Positions 1 through 12,230 of a stretch of 64,000 bases of DNA are shown piece after piece (the first letter of the stretch is position 1; every line of letters begins with the position of its first letter). A model generated the notes under the pieces. That model was given only the letters and a program-made list of their open reading frames with translations. It searched no databases and had not been told where the DNA came from. The DNA is taken from assembly GCA_037176885.1 (NCBI GenBank), contig JAWWNJ010000060.1, forward strand, positions 1,364,001 through 1,428,000, in the 5' to 3' direction. A program made the position numbers and the translations under genes. This stretch comes from Favolaschia claudopus. Its lineage: Eukaryota; Basidiomycota; Agaricomycetes; Agaricales; Mycenaceae.

Positions 1-2904
1 ACGGGAACGAGTCCGGGGGGGAAGGAGGGGGAGAAGAAGGATTGATTCAGGAGTGAACTGGAGGAGGTCGAGGCTGTGGAGTGTGGAGCGAAGAAAAGAG
101 CAAAATTCCTCGTCTACTTGGCGAGCGCGAGCGCCTTGATGGCGGCTCGGAATGATGGACTTGTGTACTTTTACTTTTGACGTTGTTTTCGATATCGCGG
201 TTGCGATTTTTCTTTATTTCACACTTTCCCTCTTCCTCCTCGTCACCTTTATTTTTCTCTCTTTACTTTACTTATTCTCCCTCCTTCCCTCCTCTCCTCT
301 CTATATCATCAGCTTTCCTCCCTCTCTTCCTCCCTTGTAGCAGCAGCACCGTTCCGATTCCTGATCCTCTTCCCCCTTATATGTTTTCTTTATCGTCGTC
401 TCGTCTATATTTCTTGTTCTTGTTACGCACTCGCTGTTTATCTCGTCTCATATCGTCTCGTCGTCGCCTTTGCTATCGTAGTCCCGTTTGCAAACCAACC
501 CAGTCCGAGTTAGCAACTAGCGTCTCTGGATCTTCTACGCGGGAAGGTGAGGAAATGGGGCACGGGGACGACGCCAAGACCCCGAACGGTGAATCGTCGG
601 TGATGTATGTCGCATCGCATCAAATTAGATCAACTCAGATGGCGCACGTTCGTGGGGTGACGTAATCTCCGTCTTGGCTTCCAACCACCACCACCATGTG
701 CTACTTCAACGAGCTCATTCGATTCAACGGCAACCTCGAGCTTGAATGTCTCTTGGACTTCTGTACGGAGTAGTATTGGGTGTCGTGGCTCTGCTCTATT
801 ATTGCTTTCGCTGAGTCCCGAATTCAAGTGCGTCAGTTGCTGGGACTGGGAACTCATCTAGATCTGCGGCCCGCAAAATCTCTTGTCTCCGCGTCTCGAC
901 TTCGATATTATCTTCTGTCAAGGAAACCGTTCTGGATATCTGGCTCTAGTAATCGAATTTATCGCGACGGCTACTCTTTCCCCGGCCCTCGTCTTCGTCG
1001 TCTCGCACTCAGGCTCTTTCTTTCTCATTCGAGCCAACTTCGCACTTTGAGTTCTCAACTCCAAATTCCGAACGGGTACCTGAGTCCCGAGGCGACCCTG
1101 CTCATCATGCTCATCACTGTCACCGCCGAGCTTGATTCAACTCACTCTTATTCGCTCCCCCATGTATCATACTCGTCAGCGCTCTTGCAGCGCTCAATGA
1201 TCATCCATCGCTCTTACTATGGCAATCCAACTGCGGACAGTAAAGATAATTCACCGGCTCAAACGAATCGATTTGGAGACTTCCATACATGAGCAACACC
1301 GAGGAAACGGAGGGCTCGAATACCAGGAATCAATCTGCCAGAAAGTAAATTCGTTCATCCAGTCACCGCGATAACTGATGTTCTATCATAGTAGACCACC
1401 TGAGGAAAACGAAGGCGATCCGCCGGCTCCAAAGAGCGATTCCACAACAGAAAACCTTAAGTGAACACCGAACAGATGGATTGCTGCCTCAAGGAAGTAC
1501 GATCCGTCTCGTCTCGCTCTTCGCAGCGCAATGATCATCTGTTGTTCAGGCAACGAATTACCGGGAACCAGGATGAGGCATAGTTTGAACGCCGAACGAC
1601 GTCTTCTATGTGGTGGACGACTGGATCGACGAGCGTGTCGTGTAAATCATCGTTTCTGTGCAGTGAGCGTCCAAATCTAACCTCTATTTCTTTAATTCAA
1701 CACACCTCCATTCAACGCCCTTCTCGTATTTTGTCATGGTGGTGTACGTGCAATACTAGATTTGTCAAGTATAACCTAGTGATCATCCGGCGGATATCGA
1801 ATTATCTGCGCAGCAGAACCCCGACCGGAACGCCTTGCTTTTTGGCGCCCCGTTGCCTGAGTAGGCGCAATTTATCTGTCGACAAAGTCAGTAAACCGTA
1901 ATCCTCTCCATTTCGTCTCACTTTGACAATCCATCTCGACAGATTATCCACAGAACGGAGATGATTTGCCGACTCGACACCTGGAACGGAACGAAGAACA
2001 AGATATAAGACCGAACAGATGGAGGATTGATGAACGAACGAAGGTCCACCGCACGTAAATCCTCGTTGGCTGTGTGTATTCGCGCATCGCCTCTTCATTT
2101 ACAAGTCCATATACCAATACGTCTGGGCATCTCGAACCGTGAGTGACCGATCATATCTGTCTATCCGCTGCCACTGTCCGATAGGTGCTACGTGCGACTT
2201 GTTATATTCCCTTCGAAATGATGAGACGGAGCTGCCGGAATCAAATCAGTTTCCCTTCGTCTTGAAGTCGAATATTCGCTTTACACTCATCAGCAGTCAG
2301 GGTCCCCAGGGTTCGTGGATTTGGTACTGGTCTCTGAATAAGTATCATCTCAATATCCCAGCGATCTGTCCATTATCTCTATCACTGCCAACCGGGAATC
2401 CTCGTGGACTCCAGGGTTAAATCAGGAGTCGACGGGAAAGATGAGTATGCTCATGCTGGCTCAACTTCGTCGGGTTTCATGGTCTCTTTTCGCATCCGAT
2501 TTGAATTGTCACAGGTTTTGCCTACTAATAAGTAGCTCTGAAAAATCGGACGGGGCAATTATTGAACGGACAACGAATCGCTTCTATCTCATAGGAAGGT
2601 GGTTTATTATGCACCTGAACACCGTTTATCTCTTGTCTTCTTCAGGGTTCTCAGGTGGCGCTCGGTTCCCGGTGATCCTTGTTCATGAACAACGGTGTGT
2701 TAAACGGTTCCTATTTTTCAGTTGAGGTGGCCATCTTATGTCTTGTGGCGCTCGAGCCTGCTTAGTTTTTTTGAAACTCGCTTTAAATCTTCACAGATCA
2801 TCATCGGAATACGAACTACTACTCTTCCCGAACGTCATTATCGTATGTATTATATATATGTTCTCAATACCCTCCTACATTACTCCTACTCGTCAACGAC
2901 AGCG
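1..2904. other. No confident gene
   Basis: I see nothing here that I can support as a gene. The first 700 bases are strongly pyrimidine-rich on the plus strand, as in long fungal leaders or promoters. Frames longer than 60 codons occur on both strands, but they carry no recognisable domain and overlap one another. Bases 1440-2090 contain a loosely repeated phrase around ACCGAACAGATGGA (near 1468 and 2011), which hints at diverged repeats. Confidence 0.4.
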
Positions 2905-3789
2905 TTATCCCCTGTACAAGGGGATCCAGGCGCGTCGGTGACTGCGTTTATGCTTGCCGGGAAGCAGGAGGCACCCGAAAACTCTATGCAAAGCACCCGC
3001 AAAAGCATTCGATCCCTTCAATGGCGTTGTTGCACTATTCCGGTTCACTGCCATGCTCGCCTCGATCGCCGTTTCGCACATCGTCGTCACGGTAGCACGA
3101 GTATACCCGCCAGTGAACGGCGCTTTAGCCTCGGTATCAAGCCAGAATGTTTTCGTTTTCTTCTGGCCGAATGGCATGGTACCAAGAAGGGACGCCGCAT
3201 TGGATTTTGCATTGGTGTCGCCGTTGGCTGTGATCCACGTACTCGCCAGATGCCGTCCGCTCGTCTTCTTACCAGCAGCCCCGTCGAAAACGTGCGAGGA
3301 GATCTTGGCGAAGATCTTCTTCGCATTTGCGGATCGCGTGGCGGCGGTAGCATCGGCCGCCGCGGCTGCGAATCGATTCTCAATGGCCGTACATTGAGCG
3401 GTGATGGTGGCTACAGAAGGCCCGTTGGTGACGACAGGGATGCACTTTCCATTTGTTGCGGTGGTTTGGGACCAACCACAGACAGCCCCCCTCGTCTTCT
3501 CTTTGCTGACTTCGTGAACGTTAGGAGATGCAATGTAAAACAACTTGGTGAGACATACTGCAGTCATCGCAAGACTTTATGTAATGTGGGGCAAATCGAC
3601 TGAGATTTCGACGTTGCAGGCGAGGGGTGAACAACGGGGGGAGGCGCTTTGGCAGTGGTGGGGAATGGAGCATTCTTAAACGGTTTTTTTGGGAGCCTTG
3701 ATGACTTTAGCGCGCTCATCCAGATCAAGGGGCAGAGCCTGCACGCTAAGCAGCCCGACGAGCACGGAAAATAGGATAGAGGAGCGCAT
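2905..3789 (-). CDS. Candidate secreted protein of unknown function
   Basis: I do not recognise this family. The start at 3789 is chosen because it opens a clear signal peptide: MRSSILFSVLVGLLSVQA, followed by a short Asp/Lys-rich stretch. That frame stops after about 36 codons, just beyond a run of seven A (T on plus, 3674-3680). The longest downstream open frame (about 220 codons, from 3567 to 2905) looks coding. It is rich in Ala, Thr and Ser, has four spaced Cys (in AVCGW, GKCIP, AQCTA and TMCET) and has balanced codon use. An intron of about 130 nt starting at GTTTAAG and ending at CACCAAG would join the two in frame; a one-base indel in the homopolymer is the alternative. The last about 25 residues are basic and may belong to an unspliced tail. 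The intact start and signal peptide are well supported; the joined model is inference. Confidence 0.4.
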
Positions 3790-4184
3790 GGAAGTCGTGT
3801 GCAAATGACGGATAAAGTGGTTGGAAAATAGGCAAAGGCACTGGGCCAAAAAAAGGGAACTTGCTGGGGGTGAAGAGGAAAGCGGCGCCGGGCTGGATGT
3901 CGAATTCGAAAAGCAGCCAATTTATCCTTGACATTGGCGCCCAAGAGCTAATAAAAAATGTTTCAAACAGATACCCGCCCCGGAACACCGGGTACACTCT
4001 GCTCAGGCTGAAACCGATGGGATGCAGAGAGATTCTTGTTCTAGACAACCAGAACCCGCCTTTGAATTCGTTCATCTTTCTTTCCGAGATCGCGCTGATT
4101 ATTCGGCGCCGCTTTACAAACCAGGTAAGACTGATTTGATGAAATCGAAACGGCTGTCACGCACCACGATCCTTGACCAGAACC

Positions 4185-5375
4185 ATGAACCTCGATTTTC
4201 ACCATCCCATAGAAGAGCTCTTTGCCGCGCACCCATACGTCGTCACCTTTGCTGCAGATTCTACAGACATCTGGAAGCTGGATGGGACTTCAGAGCTGAA
4301 GCACCACGCGCGCCTCGCCAAAACTCTCCCGTACCCAGGTCCAGTCACGCCGATTCTCGATGACAATGTCGACACGGGTCTACTCGCGATCTTAAACACA
4401 GAGGGAAATTCACCCGAAATCTGCGTCTTCTCCATCGAATACGGCACCCTCCTGCGTACACTCTGGCTTTATGGCGACATCGGACCCATAGCGCCGATTT
4501 ACGCGGCAGGCCGAGCGCTCATCGAAACCTCCACCCCAGACAAGCCTGAACTCTTCCTGCTGGATGTAGCAGGTGATGGTTGGATACTCGGAACCGTGCA
4601 GCTCCCGTCCGATCTATCTCACATCGCTGCCTGTCTTGAAGCCGTCCACCTCCACATCGAAGAAGAAGATAAAATCGAGATTGTTGGCGCTGCGCTGGCA
4701 CCCACGGGTCGAGCAGAGGACATCACACTACTTCTTTGGCGTGGAGTACCTGCTGAAACGGCACAGCCAGCGGCTCGCCTCCACCTCCCACTACGCATGG
4801 AAGATGCCGATAGCGTCACCATCACATGCAGCACATTTCTCTCGCCATCCACCTTCGTCTTTAATGCGTACGAATCCGTCTCAGACGCAATAGATACGAA
4901 ATTCTCCCGTATGAGCGTCGTCCGCACCGTCGAGATCGTCAACGAGGAGCTGGAGTTGAAATGGGAATCGCCAGCGGAAGCGTTGTATGGGTTTGTCACT
5001 GAGCTCATACATGTTTCCCCCGCCCACGTAGTCGTTGCAAGTGGGACGCAGAACATAAGAGAAGACGCGGGTGAAGACGTCCTCGTCGCATTTATTGCGG
5101 TGCTCGATGACGAAACCGGAGCACTCAGGCGAAGGGAGGACTTTCGAGACAAAATACTCGCGTGCAGAGTGGCACACGAGAAGCTGGTTATTGTGTGGAG
5201 AGATGGGGAGGTTTCAGCGATCAACATTGCGGAATTTGTTGAGCGAGGTTTGCCGGTTAGATATGGAGGAGGAGTTGGAACGAAAATTCATAGAGCGAGA
5301 GTGTTAAACAGCACGGTGGCATTGCTGGGAGATGACGGGAAGGTTAAGTTGAAGACATTGGTGGTAGATACATAG
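4185..5375 (+). CDS. Beta-propeller-like protein, possibly F-box-associated
   Basis: This is a single open frame of 396 residues with no intron needed. The sequence alternates short hydrophobic strands with acidic turns, for example VVTFAADSTDIWKL near the N-terminus, ELFLLDVAGDGWILGTVQL near residue 125 and LVIVWRDGEVSAINI near residue 340. This is the texture of WD40/Kelch-type beta-propellers and of the propeller half of fungal F-box proteins. No F-box is seen at the N-terminus, and no catalytic motif is visible. The start at 4185 is the first ATG after a CAG that could be a splice acceptor (AACCATG), so an upstream exon could exist. The frame upstream of a possible donor at about 4122 does not join cleanly, so I prefer the internal start. 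It converges on the MYND gene at 6183. The coding call is strong; the function is only a fold guess. Confidence 0.7.
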   Translation: MNLDFHHPIEELFAAHPYVVTFAADSTDIWKLDGTSELKHHARLAKTLPYPGPVTPILDDNVDTGLLAILNTEGNSPEICVFSIEYGTLLRTLWLYGDIGPIAPIYAAGRALIETSTPDKPELFLLDVAGDGWILGTVQLPSDLSHIAACLEAVHLHIEEEDKIEIVGAALAPTGRAEDITLLLWRGVPAETAQPAARLHLPLRMEDADSVTITCSTFLSPSTFVFNAYESVSDAIDTKFSRMSVVRTVEIVNEELELKWESPAEALYGFVTELIHVSPAHVVVASGTQNIREDAGEDVLVAFIAVLDDETGALRRREDFRDKILACRVAHEKLVIVWRDGEVSAINIAEFVERGLPVRYGGGVGTKIHRARVLNSTVALLGDDGKVKLKTLVVDT

Positions 5376-6182
5376 AAGTCACTTACAAACTGTCGAACGT
5401 TCGCTGAAGTGAGAACACAGGAGGAATAGAGAATCAGCATGATGAAGGCGGGAAGAAATATCGATCACGTACTCGATGAACACAGCGTCAATATCACCCG
5501 ATACCAGAAGAATTCAGCAAGACGCATTCACGCTGTCTATCACCTACTTCCCTCCCACCATCCTCAGTAATTTGCCCCCAACTTGAAGCCTTCGAGGCAA
5601 TTCGACTTTGCTTTGCTTCGGGCAAAACTGCTGCAAGTTGTCCACCGTCCTTTTTGAGGTCTTCGAGGTCCGAGACTACGAAGCCGAGGAATACATCAAC
5701 TTGAAGATAACACCTCGAGTCAAGTCAACACCCAGCCGGGGCTACGGTCTTCACTCCACGTCGTCGTTGGCGATGAGCCAGGTTTGTCACATCACGCGTC
5801 ACTAAGTCACTCCGGGTATCCGGGTATCAGGTGTTGATCGAAAGTCCGATGCGGCCCGAGTCAGCCTGAAGGTTTCAATGGTTTGCAAAAAGTTGAAAAA
5901 GCCAAAAAAAAAATGGAAAAGTTGGCTTCACGTTCGGTTTCATACGATCACTTCAGCTAACACTTCAGCTTATGGAAATAATTGTTCTCCAGTGAACCAT
6001 GGTCGAGCGCCTAAGGAATTCCTACTACACACTGTACAGTTACGACCCGCTTGCATGAACAATTGGATGAGTGCGTTGGTCGCTTTCGAATCGATGAGAG
6101 AGTTCCGAGAGTAATTGAGCCCCGACCTGTGATGCCCTCGCCGACCGTCAGAGTAAACAACGACTGAGGATTTTCATTTTAC
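5376..6182. other. Intergenic region between convergent genes
   Basis: This is the 3' space shared by the propeller-like gene (plus) and the MYND gene (minus). No open frame here has a recognisable domain. A short direct repeat, CCGGGTATCCGGGTATC, lies near 5814-5830. Nothing else stands out. Confidence 0.5.
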
Positions 6183-8207
6183 CTAATGAACCTTGAGAAT
6201 ACCCTCGCATCTTGTAACCAACTCCATCACTTCTGCGTCCCAATTCGCAATCCCATCGTCGCGACGCAGAATGTCCAACATGCCATGATGAATGGAAGCT
6301 TGCTCCGAAAATTGTGGCACCATGAGCATCCGCTCAGACCGTCCCGAGCAGCCATGCTGAGCACGTATTAAGTGCAACTCCATCCTTCCACCGCTGCGCG
6401 CCACTCGCGCCGTATAGTCGTTCCAGTTCACTTGCTTGTCCGAGTCTTCTGCTTTCAAAGAATCCACATCGGTGATGTAGGGGCGCGAATGACCGCTTCG
6501 GTAGTCGAATACCGTGACGAAAGGGCTCGCGTCATTTGTAAGCGCGAGCTCGCGAAATCGGGAAAGCTTGGCGGAAGATATGTATAGGACGGGGTTATCG
6601 TAGTTCAGGTCGCGATGTAATAATTTCCGCATGAAAGACAGGTTGCGAGGGGTGAGGTCTTGGTTTGCTGCCAATCTCGTCAAAACTAGCACATTCCGGA
6701 TAGTAGTCAGGGAAACTGGCGTACCCAGATCGAATAGTAAGGCGGCTCGACAGGCAGTACGATGCCCGCCTCGTCTCCAATCCGTTTTCTGACAATCAGC
6801 GGAACAGTACTGCACATGGCGGCACTGGGAACAGCGTTTGAACTTGTGCTTGTCGAGAATTTTTCCGCACTGGAGCATTTTTGAAATAGGTAGCAGCAAG
6901 AAGTTCAATTAAACTCGCACCTCCGTATTACTGCAGGCTTTCAACGCCTGCTCGCTCCGTTCGATTTCCTCCATGAAATCAATCCGACTACGAGCGAGGT
7001 TTTCAAAGGTTACCCAGTGGCCGTAAAGATCCCACATCTTGAATGCGGGTGACTCCGTGATATGCTTGATGCCGGGGAGTTGTTGGCGCAGCTCCAGGAG
7101 GACAGAGTAGTATACCGTAGACGCAGGAAGAATACGCTTCAGAATTTTTCTCAATCTCTGTGAGCTGTCTAGGTCTCCGAGCGAGAGTATTGAGCCATAG
7201 AGTAGACATCGCAGTAGTCCAGCCTGTAGAGAAGCGCGCATTGCACGGTATGATGGGAGCATTGAATGAAGCGCGTGTATACAAACCAGCACAAAATACT
7301 GTCGGTGGCCTAGATCTTCGACATCGTCCGAGCTGCCTTCGATGCCGGCAGACGCCATGCAAGTGAAGACGCTCACCGCCCCAGCGGCCACGAGAGCTGG
7401 AGCGAGAACGTCCGAACTGCCCAAATTGTTGAGAAACGCCATGATACCGCTCAAGCTTTGGAGGGTATCTGGGATGATAACTCGATCGTCGAAATCGAAC
7501 AGCATGAAGATGGAGTCCATCACCAAGCGAGCGATTCCTCGAACGCCACCCGCGGTGTCTACTATCTCGTCAAAATTCGCTGCGCTATGGAGAGGTATTT
7601 CGTGCACGACTTCGCACAAATCAGAAAGGTACGTGTTACCCTCGGGGTCTTCGAAACGGGGGTGTTTCATGAGTTGCCAAGGCTTCCATGACGATGGATC
7701 GCACGCCGGAAGTGTGCCAGACAATTTCGTGTGCCTCCTCGTCAGAGGTTAAAGAGGACAGGATATCGAGGAGTACGAGACATATCGGAGAGCGTCGGAA
7801 ATCCGGAATGGATTCAGGGTGATGAGTAAAGAACGAAATCCAGAGCCAGATGCGTGGCCAGAGGTCGCCGAAGACAGGGTGGTGCCTTTTCTCCAGCTTA
7901 CGGAGGGCGTGAAGGGACAAAAATGCGTTCGTTATGGAGTCTGGTTCGACGGGGACGCTCTTCGCCATGTTTACGGGATCCAGAGCAGCGTAGAAGACGG
8001 GAAGTGACCGAGTGAATTGTGAATTGTCGTGCCAACGATTTAAATTGGCAATGAGGTGTTGGAGGTCTTGTACGGAGCCATTCGCAGCAGCTACGGCATA
8101 GCGCTGGATCGAGATTAGTCAAAGGTCAAAGGACTAACAAACGGAGCGCTCACACGTAGAGAAAATGGTAACGAATCCAAATTCGATAGACGGAGGAAAG
8201 AATGCAT
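6183..8207 (-). CDS. MYND-type zinc-finger protein
   Basis: The gene spans at least four exons. Exon 1 (8207-8154) encodes MHSFLRLSNLDSLPFSLR and ends at a GTGAGC donor. Exon 2 starts at 8103 with RYAVAAANGSVQDL and continues through several helical repeats, as expected for the alpha-helical body of basidiomycete MYND proteins. A second intron of about 55 nt lies near 7640-7585. A third, starting with GTGCGAGT near 6921, joins the first Cys of the finger to the rest. The finger reads C-x4-C, then CSQC, YCSADC and HRTAC, matching the C/H zinc-ligand order of MYND domains. A further about 190 residues follow, and a stop lies at 6183. MYND fingers mediate protein-protein contacts; there is no SET domain, so methyltransferase activity is not indicated. 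The partner and pathway are unknown. Confidence 0.85.
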
Positions 8208-8506
8208 AATAGAAAGGATTGGAGAGAGTAGGGGCCGTTCAAGTGTCCAGAGTGTCTATAAGGAAGCCAGGTATCACTGTTTTGTGGTCGACGTTGCTCT
8301 GCGAATGAGCACTATGAAAGTCAGGAGAGAGGGTGACGTGACTGTGACCATCACGATCACCTGAAGTGACGCAGCGCGATGGATTTTGATGCGCACAGAC
8401 CACCAGAAATTCTTTGAGAATAATTGATACTGAGGATACCGTGTTACAATCTCAATCCGTCAGTAATCATACATCCAATTTTCCGAACCAAAAACAGTCA
8501 AATATT

Positions 8507-11156
8507 CTAATACAACGCGAGAGCGTCGAATACGATATTGGGCGACTAGTGAAAGTTCCAAATCAATCAAATGAGCAAGAGCAGGGATGAGCTCCTAGAC
8601 ATACCAAGAACTGGTCACCCGAGCTTCCAGACGCGACACCAACCGTAATTGTATTCGAGCCGGCGATAAGCACCCCATCCGCTGAATGAATTGTATGGAA
8701 TCAACCATCCTGAGGCTCTACGGAGAATGAAAACACCACTCACGTATCGCATACGTATACTCGATGTTATTCCCCCTATACACCCCCCTCGTCACACCCC
8801 GACTATCTGGCTGCGTCGGGACCGCCGGGACAGCGCTCGTCCACGAATTCACCGTCACGACCGGTCTTCCCCCAGCAAACGCTAGAGTTGTAGCAATTTT
8901 GAGGGTTCTGGCCCCGATTTGAGAGGATTGGAGGGTAGAGCGGATGGTGACCGCGCCGATGGCTTTGAAGATGGCCATGGGGAAGGAAGAGAGGGAGGAG
9001 GAGCCGACGGTGTAGGTGACGGGCCCCCAGGAGTGCATGCGAGAGTCGCTTGGGCTAGAAGCAGTGGGGTGAGATATTTTATGAATCGTGGAGAGAGATG
9101 GCTCACTGCATCGTTTGGATCAAGCTGCGTTGAATGAGTGTACCGTACTGTTTGTAAAAAAAAAAATCGACGTACTCAGCGTTCAAGAATCCAGTTGGCC
9201 TGCCATCAAACTCGCCGATCTGCCAGATATATGTTGTGCTCTGAAACATATACCATCAGCTCGAATTACTGTCGATGCAGCGAGCAAGAAAAAGCCCACG
9301 TCGTCGGCAGAGTTCTTTCATTTCCGTCAGCGTCAACATTCAACCCAAAGTATAAACCAAAAAACCTGCTCACATCATGATTATTTGAAGTAATCGTTGT
9401 CCCTGCCGTCACAAGCACGCTTTGCGAACCAACGGCAAGCTCGCCCTTATACACTATGGTCTCTACAATCAGTATTCATCTCAACCTTGAACGGTCAACT
9501 GACGCGTCATAGTATACGTCCCGGGCTTCATTGCCGGCGAAAAAAAGTTTTGCGTGCTTGATTCGGCGCGCGCCCTAAGTACATACATATCGAACAACAA
9601 TCAGCTGAATCTGTATAGATCAAGCGATGAAAAAAAATGTTGAACGCACCAATACTGGGCAGCGGAATTACTCCATCCAATAACAATGTCGCTATTATAC
9701 GAACTCGGCACGCCGATGGCTTTTCCTGAGATAAGACCGCGTGCTGCGGGGAGCACGAGGCCGCTCACGGTGCCGAGGCCACCCCAGAAGGTTAAATCTA
9801 CAATTGAGTACGTTGTCAGTTGCATTGCTCGTGAATAAGAAAGTGGAACCCGACAGACCGATAGAAGCAGAAGGGGCAGAGCCGGTAGTGAACTTCAAGT
9901 GTTGTTATATAAGACATCTTAACGGTTGAAATGATGAGATGGAGAACGAACCCAGAGAGCATATGGACCGTGCAGGCCTTGACGGAAAGCTGCCGTGATG
10001 AAAGAGTTAAGCTTTGAACTTCAAATCGTTGGTCCACGAACCATCAGGGTTGGTATGTCCGGAATTCATATCTACAATATAGATCGGGTCAGTTTCCAGT
10101 CGACAAGAAAGACTCAAGTTCGCACAGAAATAAAGCTCCTGTTGATCGCCGCCTTGATTGTCGATGTCTCTGAAAACAATTATGAGAGGAATGCATGGAG
10201 GTATTCCCGAGAAAAAGATTACTTGAAGAAAGGTCCACCCGAGCTGGATTCGTATCCCGTCCCCGGGACGATCATGTACGCTCCTAACAAGCGTTGAATT
10301 CTGAGGAAGCAATCAAGATTCAGAATAGATCAACACACCGATACCACTCCCAGTAACACCGTGTACCTGGTCGTTTATGAATTGGACGCCCGAATAAACT
10401 GTAAAACAGGGATTCCTCAGTCAGAAACGAAGGCACTATGGGCAGGAACAACGACAGGACATACACTTCGAACGAGTTTGTCCATTGACTAAAAACACAT
10501 CAGAGCCTTCGATCGCAGTCCCGCCTACGATATTGGCTGCAGGGGAGCCGTTCGGGAGAGCAGAGTGCGAGAGGCGGGCGATGAATCGGAGTTCGCCGAC
10601 AGACGGTTCAGCGGTTGTGCTGCGAAGAAAAGGCACACTCTCAGCATATTTGTGCAGGGGAGAATGAGATGAAACATACTAGGTAGCCATATGAATCGCA
10701 GGCGCATTTCGCTGAGCGACATAGTATTGAGTTAACGTGCTCGTAGTGCAAGTGATCTTGATGTAATTGTTGTCGTGGCCGGTTTGGACCCAGGAGCACG
10801 AAGCGGAGCCTAAGCCTGAGCTCTACCAAAAAAAATGCGTCAAATCGTGTTGATATGGGAATGGTAATGGGGAAGGAAGGAGAGCGACGTACGATTTGAC
10901 TGTGCTTCGACTGGTCTTGCGCTTGGATGCCATTGTAGACCATTGAGGTGATGTCACCGTTGGTGGATTGAACTGTTCCACAGATACATCGAAATTAACG
11001 GAAATGAAAGTGAGGACAATGCTTACCGGTAAATACAAGCCCGCCATCAGTTGTAACAGTCCATAGGGTCCCGGATACAGCGAGCCCAAATCCAGACACC
11101 AGAGGCGCCGCAAGGGAAAGAAACGACGAGAAGAGGAACAGTCCGCGTCCGAACAT
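8507..11156 (-). CDS. Rhamnogalacturonan lyase, polysaccharide lyase family 4
   Basis: This secreted enzyme of the PL4 family cleaves the rhamnose-galacturonate backbone of pectin by beta-elimination. It starts at 11156 with [18 protein letters not shown], a clear signal peptide. It is split into many short exons, and successive ones give family-typical blocks: [101 protein letters not shown] and, after introns near 8750 and 8580, [19 protein letters not shown] and [12 protein letters not shown] with the stop at 8507-8509. The order matches the catalytic domain, the Fn3-like domain and the C-terminal beta-sandwich of fungal RGL4 enzymes. The catalytic Lys and His known from Aspergillus RGL4 probably lie in the GQTRSK and VHGVTG blocks (inference). 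No break is seen. The copy looks functional and suggests growth on plant cell walls. Confidence 0.93.
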
Positions 11157-11203
11157 ACTGCGACTTGTGGGGAATGCGTCTTCAGCGTCTTGACTCTGAA
11201 GGA

Positions 11204-11214
11204 GCTTTTATATT
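11204..11214 (-). promoter_or_regulatory. TATA-like box of the rhamnogalacturonan lyase gene
   Basis: On the minus strand the sequence reads AATATAAAAGC, about 50 bases upstream of the ATG at 11156. The position suits a fungal TATA element. The role is inferred from sequence and spacing only. Confidence 0.45.
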
Positions 11215-11216
11215 TC

Positions 11217-12230
11217 CCAGGCGACCAGGTGCCCACGCGTGATCGGATTCATCTTCAGCTGGAGCTGGCTTCTATACGCCCGGCCCGTGTACTTACTACT
11301 TAGGCGAGAGTCAGATGTTCAAATCTTGCTATGAAATGAGCGACAAACTCCTAGTGAGATCGTGCAGTCAAAAGAGGAAGATGGATTCGGACGCACGAAA
11401 ATGAGAACGATGTTGGTTCAGATCAGTTCAGATGGCACAGTCCCAGAGTTTCATATTGAGTTGCAGTCCCAACGAAGTCCCAATGAGTCGGTTCAGATTC
11501 ACCCGACGAAAAACCGAATTTGATGTAGTCGAACGGCGCCGGCGTCATTTCGGCTGGGAATTTTGGTGAGAGGAAGAGAGTCGAGGCTCAGAGAGGCCAT
11601 TGCAAGAAGATCAGCCGGTTTAAGGTTGACTCGACCAGTTGAAGCTTGTGGTAGATGGTCCTAAGATGGACGCCTTGGATGGTGGTTGGTGAGAAAGAGA
11701 GGATGCCGGTGAGATGCCGGAATTTCTTTGTGATGCGCGCCGGAGTTTGCCGATGGCGAATTTTTGGAACGAGGGAAATCGGAAAGGGTGGTGTAAGTCC
11801 AAGGCTATTGTTCGCTGATAGCGGGTAGAGGGGAGCGTACTGAGGCGTCGCACGATGAAGTCAAAGAAACGAGGCTAGGTACATACTTATTTTCGCTGCA
11901 CTGAGTGCTCTCTTTGAATTCAATTCCTTTCACCGCGACGACACAAGTTTCCGCGACTTTTTGAGGGAAGCAAAATATGAGGTGTCTGAACGCGAAGACA
12001 CAATTCACGCAACCGAATTCTCGGAACTGTAGGGAACATAAAAATAAAAATAAAAAGGAACTAAGTATCATATTGGTATCATCAAAATATTAGAGTTGGG
12101 GTATGGGGTGCGAAAAGAGAGAAGCTATTACAGCTGCACCATGGAGAATAAAAAGATATCCACAGCATAGAAAGATAGAACATCAAACTAAAAACCAAAT
12201 GAGCACTTAACGAGTCCCAAAATTCGTCCT
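11217..12230. other. Intergenic region, no confident gene
   Basis: This is the upstream region of the lyase gene and the downstream region of the DUF6699 gene. An open frame on minus (11805-12071) has a hydrophobic start. A polypyrimidine tract ending in a CTACAG-type acceptor lies within it, so it is more likely non-coding. No domain is recognised. Confidence 0.4.

Noticed and set aside
152..665. Hydrophobic and Ser-rich frames at the left edge
   Set aside because: They come from a pyrimidine-rich tract. The translations are dominated by Phe, Leu and Ser with no domain, as expected for a leader or promoter.
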